Positions 1-10,733 of a stretch of 64,000 bases of DNA are shown piece after piece; the stretch's first letter is position 1, and every line of letters begins with the position of its first letter. The position numbers and the translations under genes are program-made. The stretch is taken from NCBI GenBank assembly GCA_030063045.1, contig JAQSEB010000157.1, forward strand, positions 124,001 through 188,000. The letters run 5' to 3'. The notes beneath the pieces are model-generated. The model ran no database searches. It saw only the letters and a program-made list of their open reading frames with translations, and was not told the origin of the DNA. The stretch comes from Pratylenchus scribneri. Lineage: Eukaryota; Nematoda; Chromadorea; Rhabditida; Pratylenchidae.

Positions 1-1935
1 TGATTGTATTTTTAATTTCAAATAATTTAATTTAAAAATTTTCATTCCATTTTTATATCAATTTTTTGGTCGGCGGAGAAGAATATTTTACTATTTATTC
101 AGCAAAGCGATTGATATATGCGTCCTGACCATTTGAAATTAATGTAAAAATTTTCTCTTTCCCATTGGATTTAACAAAAAAAAATATAAATAGCTCATAA
201 ATAATTCACAAATCAAATATATCAGAAAGATCATTTTCATATTTTAGTCAAATTTATTTGCATATTTGTTAACAATTCTCTCTTTGATTGCACATCAATT
301 GGTACAAAAATATTAAAATTTGAAATTGCACCTTTTTTGAAAATTGTGTTAATTCCCAATTTTGTGAACCTTTTCTATAAATTTTTGTTAGATAAAAAGT
401 GAAATAATAATTCAAAAAAAAAAAATGTTAAATCATTTTAAATCATTTAATTGAATGTTTTCATCCATTAAAATAAACTTTAAAATTGATTAAAATTTAT
501 TAAATCTTTTAATAAAATTTAATAAATTTTATTTTTAATTGTTTAAGAAAATAAAATTTATCAATTGCGTAAATTTTCTATGTATAATTAATCATAAACA
601 ATGTGGAAAAATGTAATCAATTAGTATTTTAAAATTATCCAGGCTCCAACGACGAAATTTTTGGATATAATTTTTATAGTTAAATTGTTAAATACATTCC
701 GCAGTTAAAAGTATTATCATTATCAGAATTAATATGGAATAAATCCTAAACACAAACGTGGCAAATCGAATCTAATGACAATAAAATGGAAAATGAATGA
801 AGAAATTAGTGAGAATTTTACTCGTCCTGGCCGTAGCAGAATATGAGAATAAATATTATAAAATGATGGTCAAAATTTTAAAGAATCGTAATTATGAAAA
901 ATCATAATTATTTTTAAAAATTTAAATTATGATAATAATAATAAAAATTTTCTTTTAATTTTTATTACCCAAATATTAGCAACCATTATCTTTTTTTCAA
1001 ATATTAATAGAGTATGTCCATACTTTTTTTAGCTAGGAGAATTTTAAAAAAAATGTTTAATAATTAAGATATTTTTCAAATCATTAATGATATTATTGCA
1101 GTGCTTATAAAGAAAATCATTTTGTCGGTTTATTTGTATATTAAAAAATTTAAATTGAGAGGATTTTTAATTGTTATTTTTTTATTATTTTACAAATTGT
1201 TACTATTTTTGAAATTTTTATATCCATAAAAAATCCATTTACGAAATAATCTTTATCTCAATATCAATCACATGTTACATCCTCATATTTGAATGACTAA
1301 TGATTTTAATTCGTAGTTCCTCAATGGTATCATATTTAAATTTATTAGGGGCCATTTATTTTGTAGTCAAATTTATTGGTTCAATGTTAAAAATCAAACT
1401 AAAGAGCATTTTTATTTCGAAATTATTTAAAGGCTATTTTATGGAACTGTCAAATTTTGTAGATCAACAATTACTGGCTGGAAAATTTGGTTTTATCAAA
1501 TTCTATATCAAATTAATTGATTTTATGTCAAATAGATATCGCATATACTAGTATACTCATTAGGGAGGAGGTTGTAGTATTATAAATTTATTTGCAAATC
1601 AAATAATAGAAAATAAAATATAATACAATAGAAAGAAGCAATACAATTCTCATTAAAAATTTGACTCTATATGAAAGAAGGCCCTTTTTAAAAATTTTTT
1701 GTCGCTTCGCTTCGCGAAATTTACTTCGTTCAATCCTATCCTTGACCCTAACCCTAAACCTAAACCCCTAACCATATTTTGAACAGTTCAATTTGCCAAA
1801 AATTCCATTTCCATTCGAGCGCTGCCCTTCTCATACTTTTTATTTGAATTATAATGTCGATCAATAAATTCTTACAATTTCTCTTTATACAAAATCATAT
1901 AATATTTAATAATAATAATTTATTAATTATTTAAT
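1..1935. other. Intergenic AT-rich region, no gene seen
   Basis: No convincing exon was found on either strand. A short open stretch near 1300-1551 is AT-rich and has no recognisable domain. The part around 1440-1660 (sequence like 'actggctggaaaatttgg', then a 'tatactcattagg' block and 'ctcattaaaaatt') resembles the flanks found downstream of the three NHR genes (4735-4875, 18340-18520, 23715-23900). It may therefore be the edge of an older, lost duplication unit. This is a by-eye alignment only. Confidence 0.5.
1738..1772. repeat. Interstitial telomere-like repeat
   Basis: A short run of CCCTAA-like units (ccctaaccctaaacctaaa...) lies in otherwise AT-rich DNA. Similar degenerate units occur at 45885-46045. 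It is too short and impure to be a chromosome end. Confidence 0.6.
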
Positions 1936-3783
1936 TTATTCTCGACTTTCTTCGACCATTTGAGGGGCAGGCAACAAAATCGCCGGTGCCACAGCATTCC
2001 GCGAAATTCGCCCACAACATGGGCAGTACATTTTTATGATAATCCGCCGAAAATCAGTGCACAACAAAAGTAGACATAAATCCTCGGTGAAATAGCAAAA
2101 AAATGCAAGCAACCGTATAAATATAAAATATGTATTATTCAGTCCAAAAATATCCCAGAAAAATGGAGCCAAAATATCGCTAAACAATAAGTGTGACATA
2201 AATGGGACAATTCCAGCCAAACAGACAATGCAAATGTGGATATGATCAATTTCCGATTGATTTGCAATTTCTCGGTTGCTAACTAAATTAAAAAAAATAA
2301 AATTTTCCTCAAATTTAAATTAAATTTTATGGCTCTGAAAGGACTATTAAATAGCATAAATATGTTGTATTTTTACATCACATATATTTTTTTTTAATTA
2401 ATAAATACTGATTTTAAATTTTGATCATCTCACACTTCACATAGAGAAGTTTGACTGACATGATAAAATATAAAAACATTGAAAAATATACTGCGAATGG
2501 CGAATACCAAGAATATTCTAATAAAAAGCATATTAATGTTGGGGTATTTGACACATCGCAATCGCATGTTGTAAACCATCGAAATTCTCCAGCTGTAGAA
2601 GAAAAAATACATATTGTCAAACATAATTTCCATAATAATCTTAATTATTAAAGATGAGATTTTTATTGATATCAATATTTTGTTTGCTCACTTAAACTAG
2701 CTTAAAATCAATGTATAGCATGTTTTTATCTTTTTTTTTAATTGATTCCATGAACTTTTATGTGATATTCATCAATATTTCGACATTTTTTTGGCAATTT
2801 TGGTCAATTTTTTGAACATTTCGAAGAATTTTCTAAAATTTTATAATTTTTAGAAAAAATTAAAAATTTTTAAAAATTAAATAATTTCTCGAAAATATTT
2901 GGCACTTTTTGGAATTTTTGGTATTTTTTTTGAAAAATTTTTGGATTTTTGAAAAAAAAAATTTAGAAATTAATTTTGACATTTTTTGAAAAATTTATAT
3001 ATAATTTATCTAAAAATTGCATATTCTGGAAGAATAATTTGTGATTGCGAGCAATAAAGAAAATTTTTTCTATATTTCATTAATATTTTACTTTTTTTTG
3101 TAAATTATATAATTATTTTAACAATTTAATGTTAATATTTTATGTCTACATTTCGGGATTCTATATCAATATAAATCCGTCCCTTAATTATTATATTTAT
3201 AAAAAAAATTTAACAGCAGAATTTTGTAAAGAAGCTCAAGGAAATAAATGATTTTTTATTCATTAATGAATAATAAAATTAAAAATTAATTTGTTAGACA
3301 GAGGACAATTATGCTCTTATCAATATATTTGTTATTATGATCTTTGAAAAAATTAAATTTTTTAAATTTTAATTCTCACCCAAATTTGATGTAGCGCTCA
3401 TACCAAAAGGGAAAATAGACGGCCAGCGTGCGATTGATTGCCAATGCCAGAGTATGCAATCTAATAGACATATATTGTGTCGTAAATGGAATTGCAGATA
3501 TGCTAACTTTTATTGGTAAAAATGGCGTAATTTCATGCACCATTAGAGTCAAATCCCACAAAATTGAAGGGATGGACATTATTGTCTGGAATGAAAATTA
3601 AATTAAAAATGGAAGATGCCACATCATTCCAATTATATTTCCTGAGCTCACCTTGCTGAACAACAACATCAGCACGGGCCTTGTTTTGCTCAATTTGAAT
3701 AAAGGGCCAACAACAATAAGCAAAAATGCGAGTACTATTGTGTCCACAGTTATTTGGAATGCTTTGTTATCCATAAGATCCAT
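1936..3783 (-). CDS. Serpentine 7TM receptor (nematode chemoreceptor type), 4 exons
   Basis: Exons on the minus strand are 3652-3783, 3380-3585, 2434-2592 and 1936-2278 (total 840 nt, 279 aa, one continuous frame). I chose the ATG at 3783 because it directly precedes a hydrophobic TM1 (IVLAFLLIVVGPLF). Exon 2 ends with AINRTLAVYFPFWYERY, the nematode serpentine-receptor version of the motif at the end of TM3. Exon 3 holds one hydrophobic helix. Exon 4 holds two helices (VCLAGIVPFMSHLLF; FIFIRLLAFFCYFTEDLCLL) and a Cys-rich tail, CPCC. Family members normally have seven helices in 300-350 aa, so this one is short, and a TM4/TM5 segment may be weak or missing. It is probably a chemosensory GPCR at the plasma membrane of sensory neurons (inference). 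The class (srx, srt or srv) cannot be fixed by eye. The upstream splice site at 3787/3798 would allow a further 5' exon. Confidence 0.72.
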
Positions 3784-4912
3784 TTCACTTCTGCAAAAAA
3801 AAAATAATTTTTTTTGAAGTTTGGATTTATAATGGGTGATTTTTTGCTCCTTAACATCACATAAAATCTTTATCAATAAATTTTAAATGAGTAAATATTT
3901 TTTTACACATAAATTTAAATTCGTTTGCCCATAAAATTAATTTTTTTGCCCGAATTTTTTTAATTTACCAAAAAAAAATCAATGCTGCATAATCAAATTC
4001 TGAATAAAATTAGCACGTTTATATGAATTTATATGGACTCAATTTGTTTATTTATTATTTCGATCGGCAGTTGATATTAATTTTGGGCTAAAAAGGTATA
4101 TTTTCTAAATGCATAATCTCAATTTATTATTCATGGCTAATATATATTAAAAAGCTAAAAAGGAAATAAAAAATTTCTCCAATTCCATGTCCCATATTTT
4201 TTTATGGAATTTAATATCATTTATTATTTTCCCAGAAAATCAAAATAACTCAAGAAATTTCAACAAAAAAAATATAATTTTCTCAGTTATCGAAAAAAAG
4301 AACGATATTGAGAATGAATGATGCAAACTCTGAGCAATTTTTCCGTTAGGCAATTTTTTAAAAATTAAAATTTGCATCAAAATCCATTACATTAATTTTA
4401 ATTAATAAAATTTCATTTCAAATTTCTATTTATTTTTTTTTAAATTACCATCGCAATTAATGGCGAAAATAATGCCAAAAGAATTATTACTTTGAAGTAA
4501 ATTGAGTACATTTTTGTTATTTTATCGTTTGAAAAAAAAAATAAAATAGATGAAATTATAAAAGCTTTTATAAAATGATAAAATAGCTTTTTAAAAACAA
4601 ATAAGGATTAAAAATGAAAGAAAATAAATTATAAAATTTTAAATATTTTAAGCTATACATCATTGGCGGACACAGAGAGACAAAATGTTCGAAACAAATT
4701 TTAATTGGAAAATAATTAAAAATAAATAGACATTTTATATAATATACTCATTAGGGGAAAGGATGCATTGGGATAAATTTATTTGGAAATAAAATTATAT
4801 ACGAAGAAAATATTTAAATAAATTAAAAAAGAAATGAACTCATTTAAATTTAAACCAATAGTCCTCATTAAAAATATAATTTTAAATAAAAATATTGTAA
4901 TTTTCTTCAATT
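3784..4912. other. Intergenic, no gene seen
   Basis: Very AT-rich DNA with homopolymer runs. The block 4735-4875 belongs to the 3' flank that is shared with the other NHR copies. Confidence 0.5.
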
Positions 4913-7900
4913 TCATGAGACCAAAGGAAGTAATATTTTTGGCAAAACAGCTGAAAATTGTCCCTGTTCATAGACAGTGTCAATGTAGGCCAACAATTCT
5001 TTATGCTTTTGTAATGTACTAATTGTGTTCCAAAGCAATTGAAGGCATTCGGCATAACGAAGAGCGCCCCGTTGTTCACCAAATCGCATTTGTTCAAATT
5101 GAAGCAATGTTTTAGCATATATTTCTGTCTCCTCGCTCATTATTTGTTGCCCATATTTGGAGAGTGCAGGGATTGCTTAATATGTGTAATTAATGGCTAG
5201 CGAAAAAATAGTTTAAAATATTTTTAATTATAATATTATGACTTTTTTTCTGGGAATAAAAACTAAAGAGTTTAAATATAGAAAAAAATATTTGAGGTAA
5301 TTTTGCCATAATTAAAAATGTCAAGCTCTACATGGTTGTCCTCTCAAAAATTCAAAAATCTGGCAAAATTCGGGCAAAAATTTCAAAAATTCTAACAATT
5401 AATTCCACAATCAAAATAATTATTGCTTTTGCTAAATTTTATAAATTTTTATTTTAAAATTAAATTTTGGTCAAGTTTTCTTATTATTTATATTTAAAAA
5501 TTAAGAAATTAATTGTACATGAATTTGTGAACAACATTGCTAGAATGAGAACATATTTTTCTCGACTAGGTGAAATTCGCAGAAAATTTTTCATTGGCAA
5601 ATCGAAAACGGCTTCGGCCAAATTTTTAATTCTAAAAATATTTTGCATTTAATTTTTTTAAATTATTTTATTCGAACATTGGTTCATAATTTGTAGTTCT
5701 TTTAAACAATTCAACAAACGGATAATTAAGAATTTCCATCATTTCCGTATCGGCATTTATTTTCATTGAAAAAAAATCGACAATTAAAAAAGAACAGGCC
5801 AATGCAAAACTGCATAACGAGGCCATCTTTAAATTTTAAAAATTTTCAATGTAAAAATATGCAAATCAAATATATAAATGGGAATTGTGCACCTAATAAA
5901 ACTTGCCTGATCATTCAAAGTAAGACGAGAAAAAGCGGGCAATGTTTTAGCCAAATCAATGGATATTAGCAAATTTTTGGTCAGTGCAAATGGCTCCATA
6001 TTAAAGAATCCATATTTTTGTTTATCTTTTACAAATTTTTCCATATCAAAAAATTGAATTGGTCGAATCTAAAATAATTTTAAAAAAATTTAAAAATTGG
6101 TCACTCAAAGGAACCTGAAAATAATGGGCATGTGCCAATAAATTGTCATTGGATTGAATCAATTGTTCAAATGTGGCAAATTTGTCAAGGAAATTTTTGG
6201 GAAATCCAACGACATTCAGAAATGATTGGCTTTCTCTTCAATTTCCAATAATTTTTTAATTAAAAAAAGTCCGTTGTTTTCTTCTGGCAATGAATCTACA
6301 CAATAATTTATTTATTACTATAAATTAAATTAACCGATAAAAAGTTGCTGTTTGCTCCTTCTTGATAATGATGGCCTTATGTTCAATTTTCTTGAGAGCA
6401 GTTTCAAATTTAGTGACAGCTAAAAATTTGAAAAAATTTTTATTAAAAATGTAAATTTATGGCTTTTGCTCATTATAATTAAATTTACTAGAGAATAAGT
6501 TTTTGCAATTTTGATATTTTTGGATGAATTATTTTGAGAAAGAATTGTGGATTTATGTGAAAATTACCTTAAAAAGTGGCAAGATATTACAAAATCGGGT
6601 AGTTTCCTTTTTTGATCATACTCTGGCTTATTATTTTTTGATTCAATAATTAAAAAATGTTCTACATGAAAAAATTAACGCTGAAATAATTAGATTTCAA
6701 AAATTTTTGTTTGGATGCCTAAAAATACCAAAATTCATCCTACCTTCTTCTTTCATCCCAGCCTCAAGGCATCTTCGCCTTCGACATCCACGGCATTTTG
6801 AAATTCGCTGCCTTCTGGCCGCTTCACTTTCCACCTTTCCCTCCAATTGCATTTCACAATCACAATTATATTTCCGATTGCTGATGACCAGCAGGCGTCT
6901 ATTAGAAAAAATAAATAAAATTTTTTCATTAGGATCATTTAAGTAAATAACATTCTTTTTTAATGAAGAAATAATTAATTTTCATAGAAATGATATAAGG
7001 TTAAGCTGTCCTTTATAATGTAAAATCTGAATTCTTTAAAAAAACAGATATTTTTTAACTTTTTCAAAATGGAAATTGAATGGAATATTACCTTCCAGAA
7101 AATTGTTTGCTATGGTCAAAAGAAAAGTTAAACAGTAACAATGGAAGGAATTGTTTCCGGTTATTTCTGAAAATTTATATATTTTGTTTTTTTTACAATT
7201 CTTTAGAAGTTTATTTATTATCTTCTTGAAAATTTATTTATTTTTTTTTTTTACAATTCTTTTGAAGTTTATTTATTCTCTTCCGGAAAGTTTATTTATT
7301 TTGTTCCGGAAAGTTTATTTAATTTCTGTTTCCTTTTATTTTGTGTTTTCTTTCCGGTTGTTCCGGAAAGTTTATTTATTTTCTGTTTCCTTCCGGTTGT
7401 TCCGGAAAGTTTATTTATTTTCTATTTCCTTCCGGTTGTTCCGGAAAGTTTATTTATTTTCTGTTTCTTTCCGGTTGTTCCGGAAAGTTTATTTATTTTC
7501 TATTTCCTTCCGGTTGTTCCGGAAAGTTTATTTATTTTCTGTTTCCTTCCGGTTGTTCCGGAAAGTTTATTTATTTTCTGTTTCCTTCCGGTTGTTCCGG
7601 AAAGTTTATTTATTTTCTGTTTCTTTCCGGCTGTTCCGGAAAGTTAATTTATTTTCTGTTTCTTTCCGGCTGTTCCGGAAAGTTAATTTATTTTCTGTTT
7701 CTTTCCGGCTGTTCCGGAAAGTTTATTTATTTTCTGTTTCTTTCCGGCTGTTCCGGAAAGTTAATTTATTTTCTGTTTCTTTCCGGCTGTTCCGGAAAGT
7801 TTATTTATTTTCTGTTTCTTTCCGGCTGTTCCGGAAAGTTTATTTATTTTCTGTTACTTTCCGGCTGTTCCGGAAAGTTAATTTATTTTCTGTTTCTTTC

Positions 7901-8298
7901 CGGCTGTTCCGGAAAGTTTATTTATTTTCTGTTTCTTTCCGGTTGTTCCGGAAATTCTATTTATTTTCTGTTTCCTTCCGGTTGTTCCGGAAAGTTTTAT
8001 TTTGTTCCGGAAATTCTATTTATTTTCTGTTTCCTTCCGGTTTGTTCCGGAAAGTTTCTTATTTTATTTTTCCTTCATAAGATGCATATTTTTTTTGTCA
8101 ATTTCGGCATCGAAATTATATCAATTTTAAATGGAAATAGGAATTCAAATAAGAATTTTCCCAAGTTTTTGCTAGAGCCCATTTGACTAACCGAAAGAAT
8201 GCGCCACATGCGCGGCATGCCATTGCTCCATATTGAGAGATGGCCATTGGCGACTCACAAACAGTGCACAATTTGTTGTTACTTTTTCGTCCATACAT
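4913..8298 (-). pseudogene. Nuclear hormone receptor, copy 1 (frameshifted)
   Basis: Exons match copies 2 and 3 one for one: 8192-8298, 6744-6898, 6335-6419, 6115-6295, 5907-6068, 5678-5826, 5519-5631, 4913-5175. Exon 1 encodes zinc finger 1 (CTVCESPMAISQYGAMACRAC, P-box region CRACGAFFR). Exon 2 encodes zinc finger 2 (CRGCRRRRCLEAGM). Exons 4-8 encode the ligand-binding domain, with FSRLTLNDQ at the helix 3-5 signature and a C-terminal YAKTLLQFEQMRFG block. Two lesions break it. Exon 3 is 85 nt against 84 in copy 3, a 1-nt insertion near 6347. Exon 4 is 181 nt against 185 in both paralogs, a 4-nt deletion near 6219. The shifted frame meets a TAA early in exon 4, and starting exon 4 in the right frame meets TGA at the deletion. 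Exon 2 also has one extra Leu codon between the fingers. Intron 5 has a GC donor (CAG/GCAAGT). Expressed, it would give only a DNA-binding domain. A sequencing or assembly error is the main alternative. Confidence 0.75.
7270..8075. repeat. 39-bp minisatellite in NHR copy 1 intron 1
   Basis: About 16-17 nearly identical 39-bp units with the core TTCCGGTTGTTCCGGAAAG and an AT-rich spacer (TTTATTTATTTTCTGTT). Edge units at 7190-7330 and 7990-8065 are degenerate. The core is a near-palindrome (TTCCGG..CCGGAA). Because 39 is a multiple of 3, two plus-strand frames stay open for about 300 codons and show a 13-residue repeat (RLFRKVYLFSVSF). That openness is a by-product of the unit length, not evidence of a gene. 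Intron 1 of copy 2 keeps a short degenerate version at 21950-22045. Confidence 0.95.
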
Positions 8299-9757
8299 TA
8301 TGTTTTAATGGTTAAATTAATTTTGAATTGATTGAAGAGTGAATATATATATAGAATTTATTTATTTAAAATTGATTCTGGGCAAAAAATTGTGAGAAAT
8401 TATGACGCTTAAAATAATATAATACTGGAAAATACTAGAAAGCGGACTAGACGGGACCTTCGCTGAGACTTTCGGAGATCCCGGCCAAGACTCAAACTGA
8501 GACTCTCGATCGAGGTATCGGTCGGGTTTTTTCTTAAAAAACTGAGATTTAACCGAGGCCGAGACATTTCCGAAATGTTCGGTCAAGATTTCGATCAGTA
8601 TGCCTGAGAAAATAGAGATTTTTGATGGCAATTTTTCACGATTTTCGAATAAATTAATGAATATTTTTGTATTTTATGTCATTTTGTTTAATTTTTTTTT
8701 CATTTTAAAATATATTTTTAGAAAATTTTAAAATTATTATTAAAAATTCTAGAATCTCGGCGAACTCGGGATTTTTGAACCAGATTTTCCGAGAATCTCG
8801 ATTGAGATCCCAATTCCCAATCGGATCCGCATGCCAATCTCTACTGGAAAAAAAGTAAAAAAATATGGTCAAAAATTTAGCCAGAGGTAAAATTTTAATT
8901 ATAGAATTGGCTAGCAAAAAAATTCTGTAAATTATATTCAAAATGATAGGAAAAATACTCTAATATGATAATATTTTTCGAATTCCAAAAAGGGCATAAT
9001 TTTGATATTTCGTATAATGCTGTTCGATTTTGCACCAGTATTTTAATATCTTAACCATTTAATTTTTTAATTTGATATTTAATTTTTAATAAATTAAAAT
9101 TTATAAAATAAGTATTTAATAGAAAAAAGGAACCAATGGGAATAAAAATTAAATTCGGAATAGAATTATAGATGGGAGAAATGGGGAAAGTGTGTGCGCA
9201 GTTGCCAATCGATAAATACGAAAGATTAAGCGTACAATTTATTTAATGAAAATATTGAAAAGCCAAACCATTTGCTTGAGGGAGCACAGTGTCTGCTGTC
9301 TGGCTCTGTTGTATCCACATTAAATATGAAAAAGTACAAACTAGCATGAGATTTTTATTTTCACATTTTCTTGCTTTAATCCAAATTTTGCGTTAATTAA
9401 TGGTAATACTTGACTTGGGAGACTACAAGGGAAATAATAGATTGGGGGGTGACAGGCAACTGTCAATCAAATTGTCAACCATTGGGGGCGGATTAATTTA
9501 TTTTGGTTGTAATATAGAAATTTTTATCAAATTGTCAATTAATGAGAATAATAGAGAGAAAAATTATATAAAATCAGGAAATTTTTTATTAGCATTATCA
9601 TTTCTTAAAAATAAAATTGAAAAATTATGCAATTTCACAATGAAAGGATTTTCGGAAAAAATTGCCCTAACTCCCGATGAATTTGATAATTGGCCTGGCC
9701 CTGAAAGATCCAGAAAATTAGAGATGCAATGGAATTTTTCGATGCCAAAAAATGTAT
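8299..9757. other. Upstream region of NHR copy 1
   Basis: No gene is called here. The blocks 8440-8600 and 8740-8850 are rich in CCGAGACTCTCGATCGAG-like words, and the same words recur upstream of copy 2 (22600-22800), so they belong to the duplicated unit. The open frame at 9400-9759 is not kept in the homologous segment 23335-23715, which has frame-breaking indels, so it is not called as a gene. Confidence 0.6.
9195..9295 (-). promoter_or_regulatory. Conserved non-coding block upstream of NHR copy 1
   Basis: About 100 bp containing caatcgataaatacgaaag, then cgtacaattt, then gaaaatattgaaaag and tttgcttgagggagcacag. It is far better conserved among the three NHR copies than the DNA around it, and lies about 0.9 kb upstream of the ATG. 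The function is inferred from conservation only: promoter, enhancer or unannotated 5' exon. Confidence 0.45.
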
Positions 9758-9762
9758 AGCTC

Positions 9763-10278
9763 TGTGACGGGCTCACTTTTGGGAAATGGAAAATGGGGAT
9801 TGAATTGGGAAGGGAAGGGGAGATGTGAGCCAAATTGGAGTTGAGGATTCGAGTATAGCGTTCAACGGTGGTTCGAAGAGCTGGGCGGTTGTCCAAAACT
9901 CAAAAAGAGCTTAGGATCCGGCCAGTCCCGCCTGAATTAGTAATTCCCTTCCTAGACTCTTCAGTATTAATTAAAGTTTGAATTCAATATTTTCCAACAT
10001 CATTTTATTAAGTGAAAATGTGGTGAGTGAAATTAATGTGAATTAAAGGCAATTCAGGGGAATGCGGTAAAAAGTGATTGACAGGAAGGATAGGCAATGG
10101 GCTGGAGGGAGAACGGATGGAACTGATCTGAAGAAGAGAAGAATGATCGGTTTATAAAGCATAGGGGGCGGAGAGATTCTGTCCAATGGGCATTTAAGGT
10201 TTACAATATGATGTTGGATTTGTGAATAAGAAGTTAAAAAGAAATTAATTTAATATAATTGAATATGAATATGTCACA
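9763..10278 (-). repeat. 3' LTR (516 bp)
   Basis: Matches 17817-18331 base for base, except that a single T is extra near the end (gaatatgaatatgtcaca against gaatatgaaatgtcaca). Such low divergence means a recent insertion. Confidence 0.95.
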
Positions 10279-10293
10279 TGCCCCCCTCTATTT
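10279..10293 (-). other. Polypurine tract of the LTR element
   Basis: On the coding strand the bases directly before the 3' LTR read AAATAGAGGGGGGCA, the expected primer site for plus-strand DNA synthesis. The stretch 10294-10733 behind it shows no gene. Confidence 0.8.
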
Positions 10294-10733
10294 TTGCAAT
10301 CGCCCTCGATTGAATTCTGTTATTTTTGTGATTGTAACGGTTATGTTTGTTTATTTTTTTGAGTGTGTATAGCGGTTATGTATTGTTATTTTTTTTTGAT
10401 TGCTTAAACGGTTATTTGAGGAATATTTTTTGATTTTTTACCAAAAGTTATTATTTTATTCCTCCCTTTTTTTTGTTTTGAGCGAAAGAGAGGGAGAGGA
10501 CCTGTGGTTTGGTGCGGTAAAAAAGAAATTTCAAAAATCGAATAAAAGGAAAAGTTCAGTCATTAAAATGGAATTTAGAAAAGTCAAAGAACATTGAAAT
10601 TTAAATAAAAATAAGTAGTATGAATTGAAATAAAATTAAAAGTGTGATGAAAGGATTGTGTAAATTGAAAAATATGAAAAATACAAAATAAAATAAATCA
10701 TCAAATTATCAAAAAATCATCCAAATTTCATCC

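Noticed and set aside
2414..2620. Alternative frame of receptor exon 3 (GEFRWFTTCDCDVSNTPT...)
   Set aside because: The splice phases from exon 2 and into exon 4 both require the other frame (WRISMVYNMRLRC...), which also gives a total divisible by three.
5671..5673. In-frame TAA after ATGTTCGAA in exon 6 of all three NHR genes, first read as the end of the protein
   Set aside because: All three copies have a donor two bases into the preceding ATG codon (CCAAT/GTTCGAATAA), and exon 7 then continues in frame, so the TAA is intronic.
7151..8186. Two ~300-codon plus-strand open frames with 13-residue repeats (RLFRKVYLFSVSF and CSGKFIYFLFPSG)
   Set aside because: They arise only because the minisatellite unit is 39 bp, a multiple of three. 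Both frames are equally open, the peptides are absurdly hydrophobic, and the array lies in an intron of the NHR gene.
9400..9759. 119-codon plus-strand frame upstream of NHR copy 1
   Set aside because: The homologous segment 23335-23715 has frame-breaking indels, so the frame is not conserved. No domain; it ends right at the LTR insertion site.
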